Assembly: GCA_049999725.1 (NCBI GenBank)
Contig: JBNGIS010021928.1
Span: 1-64,000, forward strand
Reading direction: 5' to 3'
Source: Haplomitrium mnioides
Taxonomy: Eukaryota; Marchantiophyta; Haplomitriopsida; Calobryales
Length of the DNA: 64,000 nt
Part shown: positions 1 through 15,661 of the stretch, in pieces
Position numbering within the stretch: position 1 is the stretch's first letter
How the letters are laid out: the number at the start of each line of letters is the position of its first letter
The notes under the pieces: generated by a model
Databases searched by the model: none
Seen by the model: only the letters and a program-made list of their open reading frames with translations
Told to the model about the DNA's origin: nothing
Translations under genes and position numbers: made by a program

Positions 1-125
1 AGAACTTTTTAAAGAGCCTGGAAAGTTGGTAAAAGTGGATTAAGAGCAGATTTCTATATAGATCTTGCGTGGTTCGATCTTAGGTTGTTGTTTTTTGAGG
101 TTGGAGTGCTGCTGCTGTGCTACGA
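1..125. other. Unassigned sequence left of the satellite array
   Basis: About 125 bases without the satellite pattern and without a usable open frame. The first satellite monomer becomes recognisable near 126-138 (CTTCTAAGACAATGG core). This is therefore probably the left edge of the array or of an interruption in it. Nothing else can be said. Confidence 0.5.
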
Positions 126-3100
126 CAACACATATAACTTCTAAGACAATGGTAGCAATATGGTATCTTAAGTAGCATTAATACACAAGCAATATGCGAA
201 TGGTGGCAATATGTGATCTTGAGTGACAAGAAAACACATATGGAGTAGCATCAATACAAAAGCACTAAGCTAATAGTGGCAATATAACATCTGAATGACA
301 TAAAAGCACATAGCTTCTATGACAACAGTGGCAATATGCTATCTCAAGTAGCATAAATATACAAGCATTAAGCCAATGGTGGCAATATCTGATCTCAAGT
401 AACAAAACAACATATATATGAACATTAAGCCAATGATGGCAACGTGTGATCTTGAGTGACAAAAAAAACATTCAAAAGCATTAAGCCAATGGTGGCAATA
501 TATGATCTTGAGTGACAATAAAACACATACGCAAGCATTAAGCCAATGATGGAAATATGTGATCTCAAGGGACAAAAAAGTACATTAAAAAACATTAAGT
601 TAATGTTGGCAATATGTGATCTTGAGCGACAAAAAACACGTATGGAGTAGCATCAATACACAAGCTCTAAGCTCATAGTGGCAATATCATATCCAAATGA
701 TGCAAACACACATAGCTTCTAACCCAATGGTGGCAATATGCTATTTTTAGTAGCATCAATACACAAGCAATAAGCCAATGGTGGCAATATGTGATGTCGA
801 GTGAGAAAACAAACACATATCGAGTAGCATCTATACACAAGCTCTAAGCTAATAGTGGCAATATCACATCCAAGTTAAATAAAACTACATAACTTTTGAG
901 ACAACGGTGAGAATGTGCTATCTTGAGTAGCATCAACACACAAGCATTAGGCCAATGGTGGAAATATTTGATCTCGGGTGACAAAAAAACACATATAGAG
1001 TACCATCAATACATAAGCGGCAAGCCAATAGAGGCAGTATAAGATCTAAGTGACATACATACATAGCTTCCAAGTTAATGGTGGCAATATTCTATATTAA
1101 GTAACATTAATACACAAGCATTAAGCCAATGGTGGCAATATGTGATTTTGAATGACAAAAAAACACATACACAAATATAAAGCCAACGGTGGCAATATGT
1201 GACTTCGAGTGACATAAAAATACATACACAAGCATTAAGCCAATGATGGCAATATTTGATCTCAAGTGACAAAAGAACATACACACAAGAATTAAGCCAA
1301 TGGTGGCAAAATAAGATCTCGAGTGACAGAAAAACACACACACAAGCATTAAACCAATAATGGCAATATGCGATCTTGAGTGACAAAACAAACACATCTC
1401 GAGTAGCATCAATACACAAGCTCAAAGCTATTAGTAGCAACATGAGATGTAAGTGACATAAACACACATAGCTTCTAAGACAATAGTGGCAACATGCTAC
1501 TTCGAGTAGCATCAACACAAAAAGCATTAAGCCACTGACCACAATATGTGATCTTGAGTGATAAAAGAACACAAACACAAGCAACAAGCCAATGTTGGCA
1601 ACATGTGATCTCAAGTGACACAAAAACACATATGGAGTAGCATCAATGCACAAGCTCTAAGCTAATAGTGGCAATATGAGATTAGAATGATATAAACACA
1701 CATAGCTTTTAATACAATGGAGGCAATATACTATCTTGAGTAGCATCAATACACAAGCATTAACCCAATGGTTGCAATATGTGATCTTGAGTGACAAAAA
1801 AATACATACACTAGCATTAAGCCAATGATGGAAATATGTGATCTCGAGTGACAGAAAAACACATATGCAAGTATTAAGCCAATGGTGGCAATATGTGATC
1901 TCGAGTGATAAAAAATCACATCATGAGTAGCATCACTGCATAAGCTCTAAGCTAATAGTGGCAATATAAGATCGAAGTGACATAAACACACATAGCTTCT
2001 AAGATAATGGTGGTAATATGCTATCTTGAGTAGGATCAATACACAAGCATTAAGCTAATGGTGTCAATATATGATCTCGAGTGACAAAAGAATGCATACA
2101 CAAGAATTAAGCTAATAGTGGCAACATGTGATCTTGAGTGATAAGAAAACACATATATAATAACATCAATGCACAAGCTCCAAGATAATAGTGACAATAT
2201 AAGATCCAAGTGATATAATAACACATAGCTTTTAAAACAATGGTGGCAATATGCTATCTCGAGTAGCATCAATACATAAGCATTAAACCAATGATGGCAA
2301 CTTGTGATCTCAAGTGACAAGAACCACATACATAAACATAAAGCCAATGGTAGCAACATATGATCTCGAGTGAAAACAAACACACACACAAGAACCAAAC
2401 AAATGGTGGTATCATGAGATTTTAAATGACAACAAACAACACATGGACTAGCATCAATACACAAGCTCTAAGCTAATAGTGGCAATATGAGATATGAATG
2501 ATATAAACACAAATAGCTTGTAAGACAACATTGAAAATATGTTATTTTGAGTAGCATCAATACACAAGAAATAAGCCAATGGTTGCAATATGTGATCTTG
2601 AGTGAGAAAAAAACACATATGGAGTAGCATATATACACAAGCACAAAGCTAATAGTGGCAATGTCACATCTAAATGACGTAAAACGACATAGCTTCTAAG
2701 ACAATGGTGGCAATATGCTATCTCAAGTAGGAGCAATACATAAACATTAAGCCAATGTTGGCAATAAGTGATCTTGAGTGGCAAACCAACACATATAGAA
2801 TAGCATCAATACACAAGCTCTAAGTTAATAGTGGCAATATGAGATCCGAGTGACATAAACACACATAGCTTCTAAGACAATGCTGGCATTATGCTATCTA
2901 GAGTAGTATGAATACACCAGAATTAAGCAAATAGTTGCAATATGTGATTTCAAGTGACAAAGAGAACACATACACAAACATAAAGCTAATGATGGCAATA
3001 TGTCATCTCGACTAATATAAAAACACACACACAAGCACCATGCAAATGGTGACAATATGTGATCTCGAGTGATAAAAAAACACATATAGAGTAGAATCAA

Positions 3101-6100
3101 TGCACAAGCTCTAAGCTAATATTGGCAACATGAGATATGAGTGATACAAACACACATAGCCTCTAAGACAATGGTGGCAACATGCTATCTCAAGTAGCAT
3201 CAATACACAAGCATTAGGCCAATGGTGGCAATATCTGATCTCAAGTGACAAAAAGTACATATAGAGTAGCATCAATACACAAGCTCCAAGCTAATAAAGG
3301 AAATATAAGATCTAAGTAACATACACACACATGGCTTCTAAGACAATGGTGGCAAAATTATACATCAAGTAGCATCAACACACAAGCATCAAGCCAATGG
3401 TGGCAATATGTGTTCTCGAGTGACAAAAAAACACACACAAACATAAAGCCAATGGTGAAAATATGTGATATCAAGTGACAGAAAACAAAACAGAAGCACC
3501 AAGCCAGTGGTGGAAATATGAGATCTTGAGCAACAAAAAAAAACATATGGAGTAGCATCAATACACAAGCTCTATACTATTAGTGTGATTCTAAGATCAA
3601 AGTGGTATAAACACACATATAGAGTAGCATCAATATACAAGCTCCAAGCTAAAAATGACAATATGGGATCTGAGTGACAAAAACACGCATAGTATTTAGG
3701 ACAATGGTGGCAATATGCTATCTCAAGTTACATCAATACACAAACGTGAAGCCAATGGTGGCAATTTAAAATCTCGAGTGACAAAAAAAACCAGACACAA
3801 GCATTAAACCAATGATGGCAATATGTGATCGTGAGTCACAGAAAAAACACATACACAAGCACTAAGCCAATTGTGGCAATATGTGATCTTGAGTAACAAA
3901 AAGCTACATCTCAAATAACATCACTACACAAGCTCTACACCAATAGAGGAAACAAAGATATGAGTAATAAAAACACACACAACTTCTAAGACAATGGAGG
4001 TAACATGCTATGTGGAGTAGCATCAATACATAAGCATTAAGCCAATGGTGGCGAGATGTGATCTCTAGTGACAAAAAAGCACATATGGAGTAGCATCAAT
4101 GCACAAGCTCTAAGCTAGGAGTGGTGTTTGATGATTTGAATGACATAAATTCACATAGCTTTCAAGACAATAGTGGCAATATGTTGTCTCGAGTAGCATC
4201 ACTACACAAGCATTAAGTCAATTGTGGCAATTGTGATCTCAAGTGACAACAAAACACATATAGAGTAGCATCAATACACAAGCTCTAAGCTAATGGTGGC
4301 AAAATCAGATCAGAGTGACATAAACACACAAAGCTTCTAATGCAATGGTGGCAATGTGCTATCTTGTGTAGCATCAATACACAAGCATTTAGCCAATCAT
4401 GGCAATATGTGATCTCAATGACAAAAAAAAACATATATGCAAGCATTAAGCCAATGATGGCGATATGTGATCTCGAGTAACAAAAAAACACATTTGAAAA
4501 CATTAAGCCAATAGTGACAAGATGTAATCTCAAGTGACAAAAAAATACATACACAAGCATTAAACCAATGATGGAAATATGTGATCTTGAGTGACAAAAA
4601 AATATTTTAAAACATTAAGTTAATACTGGAAATATGTGATCTTGAGTGATAAAAAACACATATGGAGTAGAAACAATGCACAAGCTCTAAGTGAATAGTG
4701 GCAATATGAGATCCGAATGATATAAACACACATAGCTTCTAAAACAATGGTGTCAATATTCTATTTTGAGTAGCATCAATACACAAGAAATAAGCCAATG
4801 GTGGCAGTATGTGAATTTGAGTGAGAAAAAAAAATGTGGAGTAACATCTATACACAAGCTCTAAGCTAATAGTGGCAATATCACATCCGAATGACATAAA
4901 ACCACATAGCTTCTAAGACAACAATGGCAATATGCTATCTCGAGTAGCATCAATACACAAGCATTAAGCCAATGGCGGCAATATGTGATCTTGAGTGACA
5001 AAAAAAATACATACACAAGAATTAAGCCAACAGTGGTACCATGTGATCTTGAGTGATTAAAAAACATATATGAAGTAGCATCAATACACAAGCTGCAAGC
5101 TAGTAGTAATAATATGAGATCCGATCGACATAAATACACATAGCTTCAAAGATACTGGTGGCAATGTGCTATCTTGAGTAGCATCAATGCACAAGCATTA
5201 AACTAATGGTAGCAACATGTGATCTCGAGTGACAAGAAAACACATACACAAACATAAAGCCAATGGTGGCAACATGTCATCTCAAGTGACAAAAAAGCGC
5301 TTACACAAGCACCAAGCAAATGGTGGCAATATGCGATCTCGAGTGGCAATAAACAATACATGAAGTAGCATCAATACACAAGCTCTAAGTTTTTAGTGGC
5401 AATATAAGATTTGAGTGACATAAGTACACATATCTTCCAAGAGAATGGTGCCAACATGCTATCTCAAGTAGCATCAATGCACAAGCGTTAAGCCACATGT
5501 GGTAATATGTGATCGCAAATGATATAAATGCACATTTGGAGTAGCATCAATACACAATCTCCAAGCTTATAAAGGCAATATGGGATGTAAGTGACATAAA
5601 CACACAAAGGTTTTAAAACAATGGTGGCAAAATACTATCTCGAGTAGCATCAATATAGAAGCATTAAGCCAATGGTGGCAAAATGTGATTTGAAGTGACA
5701 GAAAAACACATACACAAGCATTAAGCCAATGATAGCAATATATGATCTTGAGTGACAAAGGAAAATGCACACAAGCATTAAGCCAATGGTGGCAATATAA
5801 GATCTCGAGTGAAAAAAAAAACATACACAAGCATTAAACTAATGATGGCAATACATGATCTCGAGTCACAAAAGAACACTTACACACAAGCATAAAGCCA
5901 ATTGTAGCAATATGTGACCTCAAATAGCGTAGTTTTGAGTAGTATCAATACACAAGCTCTAAGCTATTGGTGGTAGTATGATATGTAAGTAAAATAAACA
6001 TACATAGATTGTATGAAAATGGTGGCAATATGCTATCTCGAGTAGCATCAATACACAAGCATTAAGACAATGGTGGCAATATGTAATCTCAAGTGACAAA

Positions 6101-9100
6101 AAAACAAAAACACAAGCATTAAGCCTATGGTTGCAATATGTGATCTTGAGTGACAAAAAAACACATATGGAGTAGCATCAATGAACAAGCTCTAAGCTAG
6201 TAGAGAAAAATATGAGATCCAAATGATATGAACTCACACAGCTTCTAAGACATTGGAGGCAATATGCCATCTTGAGTAACATCAATGCACGAGCATTAAG
6301 CCATAGGTGGCAATATTTGTTCTCGAGTGACACAAAAACACGTACACAAGCATTAAGCCAATGATGGCAATATGTCATCTCGAGTGACAGAAAAACACAC
6401 ACACAAGTATTAAGCCAATGGTGGCAATATATGATCTTGAGTGACAAAAAAACACATCTCGAGTAGCATCAATACAAATGCTCTAATCTAATAATGGCCG
6501 AGTGATAAAAACACATATAGCTTCTAAGACAATGGTGGCAATATGCTATCTTGTGCATAATCAATATACAAGCATTAAGCTAATGGCGGTAATATAAGAT
6601 CTCGAGTGACAAAACAATACATACACAAGAATTAAGCCAATAGTGGCAACATATGATCTTGAGTGATAAAAAAACACATATGAAGTAGCATCAATACACA
6701 AGCTCCAAGCTAGTAGTGACAATATAAGATCTGAGTGACATAATAACACATAGCCTCTAGCACAATGGTGGCAATATGCTATATTGAGTAGCATCAATAC
6801 ACAAGCATTAAGCCAATGGTGGCAACATGTGATCTAGAGTGACAATAAAACACACACAAGCCCCAAGCAAATGGTGGCAATATGCAATCTCAAGTGACCA
6901 TAAACAACACATATAGTAGCATCAATAAACAAGCTCTAAGATTTTAGTTGCAATGTAAGATCCGAGTGACATAAACATACATAGCTTCAAAGAGAATGGT
7001 GGCAACAAGCTATCTCAAGTAGCATCAATACATAAGCATTAAGCTATTGGTGGCAATATGTGATCTCAAATGATATAAACACACATCTCGAGTAGCATCA
7101 ATGCAGAATCTCCAAGTTGATAAAGGCAATATGGGATGTGAGTGACATAAACACACATAGGTTTTAAGACAATGGTGGCAAAATACTATCTCGAATAACA
7201 TCAATACACAAGCATTAAGTCAATGGTGGCAATATGTGATTTCGAGTGACAGAAAAACACATACACAAGCATTAAGCCAATGATGGCAATATGTGATCTC
7301 GAGTGACAAAAGAACATATAGACAAGCATTAAGCCAATAGTGGCAAAATAAGATCTAGAGTGATAAAAAAACACACACTCACACATACAAACATTAAACC
7401 AATGATGGCAACATGTGATCTTGAGTCACTAAAAGAGCACACACACAAGCATTAAGCCAAAGGTGGTAATATGCAATCTTGAGTGACAAAAAAACACATC
7501 TTGAATAACACAAATACACAAGCTTTAAGCCATTAGTGGCAAAATAAGATGTAAGTGCCATAAACACACATAGCTTCTAAGACAATAGTGCCAACATGCC
7601 ATCTTGAGTAGCATCAATACAAAAACAGTAAGCCAATGGTGGCAATATGTGATCTCGAGTGACAAAAAAACACAAACACAAGCATTAAGCCAATGTGGGA
7701 ATATGTGATCGAAAGTGATAGAAAAACACATACAGAGTAGACTTAATACACAAGCTCTAAGCTAATATTGGCAATATGAGATCTAAATGATATAAACACA
7801 CATAGCTTCTAAGACAATAGAGGCAATATGCTATCTTGAGTAGCATCAAGACACAAATGTCAACCCAATGGTGGCAATATGTGAACTCGAGTGACAAAAA
7901 GATATATACACAAGCATTAAGCCAATAATAGAGATATGTAATCTCGAGTGACATAAAAACACATACACAAGTATTAAGCAAACAGATACAATATGTGATC
8001 TCAAGTGATAAAAAATCACATCTCGAGTAGCATCAATACATAATCTCTAAGCTAATAGTAGCAATATAAGATCCGAGTGACATAAACACACATAGCTTCT
8101 AAGAAAATGGTGGTAACATGCTATCTCGAGTAGCATCAATACACAAGCATTAAGCCAATGGCGGCAATATGTGATCTCGAGGTACAAAGTAATCCATACA
8201 CAAGAATTAAGCAAATAGTGGTAATATGTGATCTTGAGTGATAAAAAAAACACATAGAATAACATCAATACACAAGCTCCAAGCTAAAAGTGACAATATA
8301 AGATCCGAGTGACATAGTAACACATAGCTTTTAAGACACTAGTGGCAATATACTATCTCAAGTAGCATTAATGCACAAGCATCAAACCAATGGTGGCAAC
8401 ATGTGATCTCAAGTGAAAAGAACTACATACGCAAACATAAAGCCAATGGTGGCAACATGTGATGTCGAGTGACAGAAAAACACACACACAATCACCAAGC
8501 AAATGGTGGTATCATGCGATCTTGAGTTACAACAAAAAACACATGGAGTAGCATCAATACACAAGCTCTTAGTTATTAGCGGCAATATGAGATCCGAGTG
8601 ACATAAACACACATAACTTCCAAGACAATGGGGGCAAAATGCTATCTTCAATAGCATCAATACACAAGAATTAAGCCTCTAGTGGTAATATGTGATCTCA
8701 AATGATATAAACGCACATGTGGAGTGGCATCAATATAGAAGCACCAAGCTTAAAAAGGCAATATGGGATGTAATAGAAATAAACCCACATAGGTCTTAAG
8801 ACAATTGTGGGAAAATACTATCTTGAGGAGCATGAATATACAAGCATTAAGCCAATGGTAGCTTTATGTAATTTGGAGTGACAGAAAAACACATACACAA
8901 GCATTCACCCAATGATGGCAATATGTGATCTTCAGTGACAAAAGAGCACACACACAAGCAATAAGCCAATGGCAGAAAAATAAGATCTTGAGTGACAAAA
9001 AAACACATATAAAAGCATTAAACCAATGATGACAATATGTGTTCTTGAGCAAAAGAACACAAACACAAGCATTAAGACAATGGTGGCAATATGTAATCTT

Positions 9101-12100
9101 GAGTGACAAAAAAACACATCTCGAGTAGCATCAATACACAAGCTCTATGCAAATATGTGCAACATAAGATCCGAGTAACATAAACACACATAGCTTCTAA
9201 GACAATGGTGGGAACATGCTATCTCGAGTAGCATCAATGCACAAGCATTAAACCAATGGTGGCAATATGTGATATCAAGTGAGAAAAAAAATACATACAC
9301 ACACAAAAAGCTAATGGTGGCAATATGTGATCTTGAGTGAAAAAAAAACACATATTGAGTAGCATCAATACACAAGCTTTAAGCTATTGGCGGCAAGATG
9401 AGATCCGAGTGACATAAAAACATATAGCTTCCAAGACAATGGTGGCAACATGCTATTTTGGGTAGCATCAATGCACAAGCATTAAGAAAATGGTGGCACA
9501 ATGTGATCTCAAGTGACAAAGAAACACATACACAAGCTTTAAGCCAATGGTGGCAATATGTGATCTTGATGACAAGCAAACACATATAGAGTAGCATCAA
9601 TACACAAGCTTGAAGCTAATAGTGGGAATATGAGATCTAAGTGACATAAACATGCATAGCTTCTAGGACAATGGTGGCAATACACTTTCTTGAGTAGCAT
9701 CAATACACAAGCATTAAGCCAATTGTGGCAATTTGTAATCTCGAATGACCAAAAAACACATACACAAGCATTAAGCCAATGATGTCAATATGTGATCGCG
9801 AGTGACAAAAAAACACATACATTATCATTAAACCAATGATGGCCATATGTGATCTTAAGTCACAAAGGAACACATACACAAGCATTAAGCCAATAGAAGA
9901 TATACGTCATCTCGAGTGACAAACAAACACATCTTGAATAACATCAATACACAAGCTCTTTGATACGAGTGGCAACATAAGATTGGAGCAACATAAATAG
10001 ATATAGCTTCTAAGACTATGGTGGGAGCATGGTATCTCGAGTAGCATCAATACACAAGCATTAAGCTAATGATTGCAATAAGTGATCTCGAGTGACAAAA
10101 AAAATATCAAGAGTAGCACCAATGCAAAAGTTTAAACCTAAGAGGGGCAATTTGAGATCCCTTTAACATAAACACAAATAGCTTTTACGACAATGGTGGC
10201 AATATGCTATCTCAAGTGGCATCAATACACAAGCATTAAGCCAATGGTGGCAATATAGTATCTCGAGTGACAAAAAAACACATACAGAAACATTAAGCCA
10301 ATGATGGCAATGTGTGATCTCGAGTGACAAAAAAAACACATACACAAACATTAAGCCAATAGTGGCAATATGTGATCTCGAGTGACAAAAAAACACATAT
10401 GGAGTAGCAACAATGCACAAGCTTTAAGCTAGTGGTGGCGATATGAGATCTAAGTGACATAAACACACAAAGCTTCTAAGACTATGGTGGGAATATGCTA
10501 TCTCGAGTAGCATCAATAAACAAGCACTAAACCAATCATGGCAATATGTGATCTCAAGTCACAAAAGAACTTATGCACAACCATTAAGCTAATGGTGGCA
10601 ATATGTGATCTCGAGTGACAAAAAACACAACTAAAGTAGCATCAATACACAATCTCTATGCCAATAGTGGCAACATGAGATCTGAGTGACATAAACACAC
10701 ATAGCTCCTAAGACAATGGTGGCAATATGCTATCTTGAGTAGCATTAACACACAAGCATTAGGCCAATGGTGGCAATATGTGATCTCGAGTGACAAAAAG
10801 TCACATGCACAAGCATTAAGCCAATGATGGCAATATGTCATCTCGAGTGAAAAAAAAAACACATACACAAGCATTAAACCAGTGGTGGCAATATGTGATC
10901 TCGAGTGACAAAAAAACACATCTCGAATAGGATCAATGCATAAGCTCTAAGCTAATAGTGGCAATATGAGATCTGAGTAACTTGTTTCACACATAGCTTC
11001 TAAGACAATGGTGGTAATATGCTATCTCGAGTAGCATCAATACACCAACATTAAACCAATGGTGGAAATATATGATATCGAGTGACAAAAAATGCATGCA
11101 CAAGATTTAACCCAATAGTGGCAACATGTAATCTTGAGTGATAAAAAAACATATATGAAGTACCATGAATGCACAAGCTCCAAGCTAGTAGTGATAATAT
11201 GAGATACGAGTGATATAAATACACATAGCTACTAAGACAATGGTGGCAATATGTTATCTTAAGTAATATCAATATACAAGCATTAAATCAATGCTGGCAA
11301 TATGTGATCTCGAGTGACAAGAAAAAACATACACAAACATAAAGCCCATGGTGGCAATATGTGATCTCAACTGACAAAAAAACAAAGACACAAGCACCAA
11401 GAAAATGGTGGCAATATGTGATCTTGAGTGACAATAAACAACACATGGAGTAGCATCAATGCACAAGCTCTAAGCTATAAGTGGCAATATGAGATTCAAG
11501 TGACATAAACACACATAGCCTCCAAGACAATGGTGGCAACATGTTATCTCAAGAAGCATCAATACACAAGCATTAAGCCATTAGTGGCACTATCTGATCT
11601 CAAATGATTTAAATGCACATATAAAGTAGCATCAATTCACAAGCTCCAAGATCAGAAAGGCAATATTGGATGTGAGTGACATAAACACATATAGTTCTTA
11701 AGACAATGGTGGCACTATACTATCTCAAGTGGCATCAATACACAAGCATTAAGCCAATGGTGGAAAAATATGATTTCGAGTGACAGAAAAAAAAATACAC
11801 AAGCGTTAAGCCAATCATGGCAATATGTGATCTCGAGTGACAAAAGAGCACACACACAAGCATTAAGCCAATGGTGGCAATATATGATCTCGAGTGAAAC
11901 AAAAGAACATACACAAGCACTAAACCAATGATGGCAATATGTGATATTGAGTTACAAAATAACACATACACAAGCATTTAGCCAATGGTGGCAATATGTG
12001 ATCTTGAGTTAGAGAAAAACATATGTTGAGTAGCATTAATACACAAACTCTACGCTAATAATCGCAACATAAGATTCGAGCAACATAAACACACATAGCT

Positions 12101-13175
12101 TCTAAACAATGGTGGGAACATGCTATCTGAAGTAGCATCAATATACAAGCATTAATTCAATCGTGGCAATGTTTAACCTTGAGTGACAAAAAACACAAAC
12201 ACAAGCATTAAGCTAATGGTGGCAATATATGATATGAAGTGACATAAACACACATCTTGAGTAGCATCAATACACAACATCTAAGCTAATGATGGCAATA
12301 TAGGATCTAATTGACATAAACACACACACTTTCTAGTATAATGGTGGCAAAATATTGCCTCGAGTAGCATCAAGGCATAAGCATTAAGCCAATGGTGGCA
12401 ATATGTGATCTTGAATGACAAAAAAACACATACACAAGCATCCAGCCAATGATGGCAGTATGTAATCTTGAGTGACAAAAAAAATATTAACAAACATTAA
12501 GCCAATAGTGGCAATATGTGATCTCGAGTGACAAAAAAACACATATGGAGTAGCAGCAACACACAAGCTCTAAGCTAATAGTGGCAATATGAGATCGAAG
12601 TGACATAAACACACATAGCTTCTAAGACAATGGTGGCAATATGCTATCTTGAGTAGCATCAAAACACAAGCATTAAGCCAATGGTGGAAATATGTGATCT
12701 CGAGTGACAAAAAAACACATACACAAGCATTAAACCAATGATGGCAATATGCGATCTCGAGTGACAAAAAAACACATACACAACCATGAAGCCAATGGTG
12801 GGAATGTGTGATCTCGAGTGACAAAAAGACACATCTCGAGTAGCATTAATACAAAAGCTCTAAGCTAATAGTTGCAATATAAGATCCAAGTGACAGAACC
12901 ACATAAAACTTCTAAGACAATGGTGCCAACATGCTATCTCGAGTAGCATCAATACACAAGCATTAAACGAGTGGTGGCAATATGTGATATCAAGTGACGC
13001 AAATATAGATACATAAGAATTAAGCCAACAGTGGCAATATCTGATCTCGAGTCATTAAAAAACACATATCAAGTAGCTTCAATAAACATGCTCCAAGCTA
13101 GAAGCGACAATATGAGATCCAAGTGACACAAATACACATAGCATCTAATACAATGGTGGCAATATGCTATCTTGT
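126..13175. repeat. Satellite array, segment 1 (higher-order 51/52/57/73-bp monomers)
   Basis: Tandem array of related monomers sharing the core CAATGGTGGCAATATG. Four monomer types are visible. One is about 51 bp (CTCTAAGCTAATAGTGGC..., ending ATAAACACACATAG). One is about 52 bp (CTTCTAAGACAATGG..., ending GTAGCATCAATACACAAG). One is 57 bp (CATTAAGCCAATGGTGG..., with GTGACAAAAAAACACATAC). One is about 73 bp, a 57-bp type fused to the GTAGCATCAATACAC tail. They are ordered 51-52-(57)n-73, giving periods near 176, 233 and 290 bp. For example, successive CTTCTA-type monomers at about 12329, 12617 and 12908 are roughly 290 bp apart. Each monomer carries about one CpG, usually in CTCGAG. The array continues beyond the inserted retroelement at 13176-27083. 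No protein function is proposed; the open minus-strand frames follow from the 57-bp period. Confidence 0.95.
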
Positions 13176-13560
13176 TGTTAAGCCCGAAGAGGTACATTGG
13201 AGATACACATGGAGACAACATAAAGGAGAAACAAAACAAGAAAATGGAGACAAGTGGAGTGTGAATGGCGACAATAAGCATCAGAGTACATCATCAAAGA
13301 AAGAGGAATCAAGTTCGGAAAAATGTTTATAATATTCCTTTCATTATATTTTTATATATTTTCTGCAAGTACAAGTATCACGAAGTCCCAACGACATCAT
13401 CGACTCACAAGAAAGGCAAGGTGATGAAGAATTAAGATAGAAAAAAAATAAAAATAAAGAAGCTCCTCTATAAGTATGTGTGTGTCTGTTACATGCGTAT
13501 GTGTATTTGTATCTATACGTAAATATAGGTTTGTTGAAAGAGCCACTAAGAGAGGAGAAA

Positions 13561-13700
13561 GTTTAAATTAGTAATATAATCTAAGCTAGAAGGCCTTATG
13601 GAAATTGCCATTAAATCGATCATCAAGAAAGTTTAAATTAGTAATATAATCTAAGCTAGAAGGCTTTATGGAAATTGCCATTAAATCGACGATCGAGATC
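13561..13700 (+). repeat. 70-bp tandem duplication in the 5' LTR
   Basis: Two adjacent copies (13561-13630 and 13631-13700) beginning GTTTAAATTAGTAATATAAT and ending near the AAATCGA block. The copies differ at a few bases (for example AAGGCCTT against AAGGCTTT). The 3' LTR has a single copy starting near 23694, so the duplication arose in this LTR. Confidence 0.9.
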
Positions 13701-13844
13701 TACATCAACGATCAAGATTAATCTGAGGAGAAAAACAAAAGGGATTTTTTTCAAGGGAGCAACTCCTCTCGGCTCGTGTTTTTGGACCTTGCATCGTCGA
13801 TGAAGAGTGGAAGCGTGCGGGGGGGAAGACCAAGAGAAATCGAG

Positions 13845-14130
13845 GAAGAGAAGACCAGGAGAAATCGAGGAAGACCAAGAGAAATCTAGCTGCACATGAC
13901 AAATCTGGAGATGCGTGCCCAAGGAAGACCAGGAGAAATTGAGCTGCACATGACAAATCTAAACATGACAAATCTGGAGATGTGTGTGCGGGGAAGACCA
14001 CGAGAAATTGAGCTGCACATGACAAATCTGGAGATGCTTGAGCAAGGAAGACAAGGAGAAATCGAGCTCCACATGACAAATCTGGAGATGGATCATGGTG
14101 AAGACAAATCTGGAGATGGATCATGGTGAA
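13845..14130 (+). repeat. Minisatellite expansion in the 5' LTR (GACAAATCTGGAGATG units)
   Basis: The block with AAGACCA(G)GAGAAAT, GAGCTGCACATGACAAATC and TGGAGATG recurs five to six times with irregular spacing (about 30-65 bp). The 3' LTR has one copy at about 23928-23976. Unequal slippage after insertion is the simplest explanation. Confidence 0.85.
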
Positions 14131-15661
14131 GACGCTGTTAAGCAACAATTGGGGCATTATGTTGCGGAAGCTCTAGAGTTGGAGCGAATCTGCACAGACT
14201 TCTTCTATTCAATTGTTAATGGGGAGTTGGAGTTCGCTGGTAGTCTACGTTCGTGAAGCTCCTTCCCGTCTTGCCAATGCAGGCTTGCAAGTCTACTACA
14301 AAAGTGGCCTCTTGATTTTGTTCATTCGAGAGTAACCCCGCTATAAAACCATGGTAGATGGTCAAGATCGCAGCCTACCGGCGTTCCTAAACTGATCTGT
14401 GCCTGACCATGCGGCCATATCGATTTGCACCGATCATGAGAACCCATTGCTTACACAATTTGTAATAGCATCCATAAGCTGGGTAGAGAATCAATTTTAA
14501 CTATGGATGACATAGAGGAAGTAATCTGAATGGAAGGGAGATTAGTGAAGGATTGGAAATAGGGGGAAAGATTCAAGCAAGAGGAATTGGTGGAGCATTT
14601 GAGAGGAAGATCGCAGAAGAATCGCAGGAGGAAATTCGAGTGGAGATAGCCGAGGAGGATTTGCAGAAGGACTCGATTGAGGGAGGACTCATCGCAGGAA
14701 GAGCTAAAAGAGGGGAACATAGGGGTTTTGCTCAATCTCTAGGCGTAATTGCAGGCATCGGTTGCGTCTGGCGCCAGTAAGAGGTTAGCACTTCAGAACC
14801 AAGGAGAGAAAGTAGAGAAGCTCAACGACTACATCATCAAGAGGAAGAGGATCTAATGGGAGGCAACTTGCAGGAAAGCAAAGACAAACTATGAGGAAGA
14901 GGTTGATAGATCAAGATTGAGGGATGCAGCATATTGCAAAGTTCTCGTAGCAAAACTGTTGTGGAGCTTGAGACAGCAGTCATAGCCCACAAAGAAAAAT
15001 GTGCTGCCGTCAAATTGTACAATGACCCAGGTGTCAACTTGTTGACGCATCCTTGCTAGAAGTGAATCGAGTCGAAGCCTTCTTCAAGCATCTCAGCAGT
15101 AAGAGCCAATTGACTCCCAAGGGTTCTTAAAATGTGGAACCAACTTTCGACACCAGCTTAGACATGCTCGCAACACAGAATAATCTACACCATCCGAGGG
15201 CTATTGCGGAGGCTTTGCATGCTGCCAGTGAAGGGGCAGTGTTGAGGACACAGAGAATCGTCCAATTGAGATTTGGCGGAGATCGAGAAAACCCACGAGA
15301 CCGTTGACAGCTACGGTGGCGATCAATTCCCCTTGGTATCAAATGGAGTAGTGTTCGTCGATCAAGGAGCCGGTTGTATCAAGCTGAATTGAGTAGAGTA
15401 ACTTGTCTGCCTTCTTGGTTGTAGCAGAAATGGAATTGGCTGAAATTCTATGTCAAAATGAGTGAATTGGAGATTGAAGAACCACAAAATCATTTCTGGC
15501 TATAGAAGTTGAGACTTGCTTAGACGTGTCTGAATAGAAGAAGGGGTTCAGCCCTTGAATTGTGCTACATGTGGAAAGTATTACTCCGTAGAGAGAGTTC
15601 AGAAGGAAGTCGCAAAAGGAGGCAGCATCCTAGGGGAAAGAGAAGCAAATTGAGAAAGGGG

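Noticed and set aside
13656-14157. Overlapping 97- and 150-codon minus-strand frames
   Set aside because: They lie within the LTR minisatellite; the shadow of a tandem repeat, absent from the other LTR.
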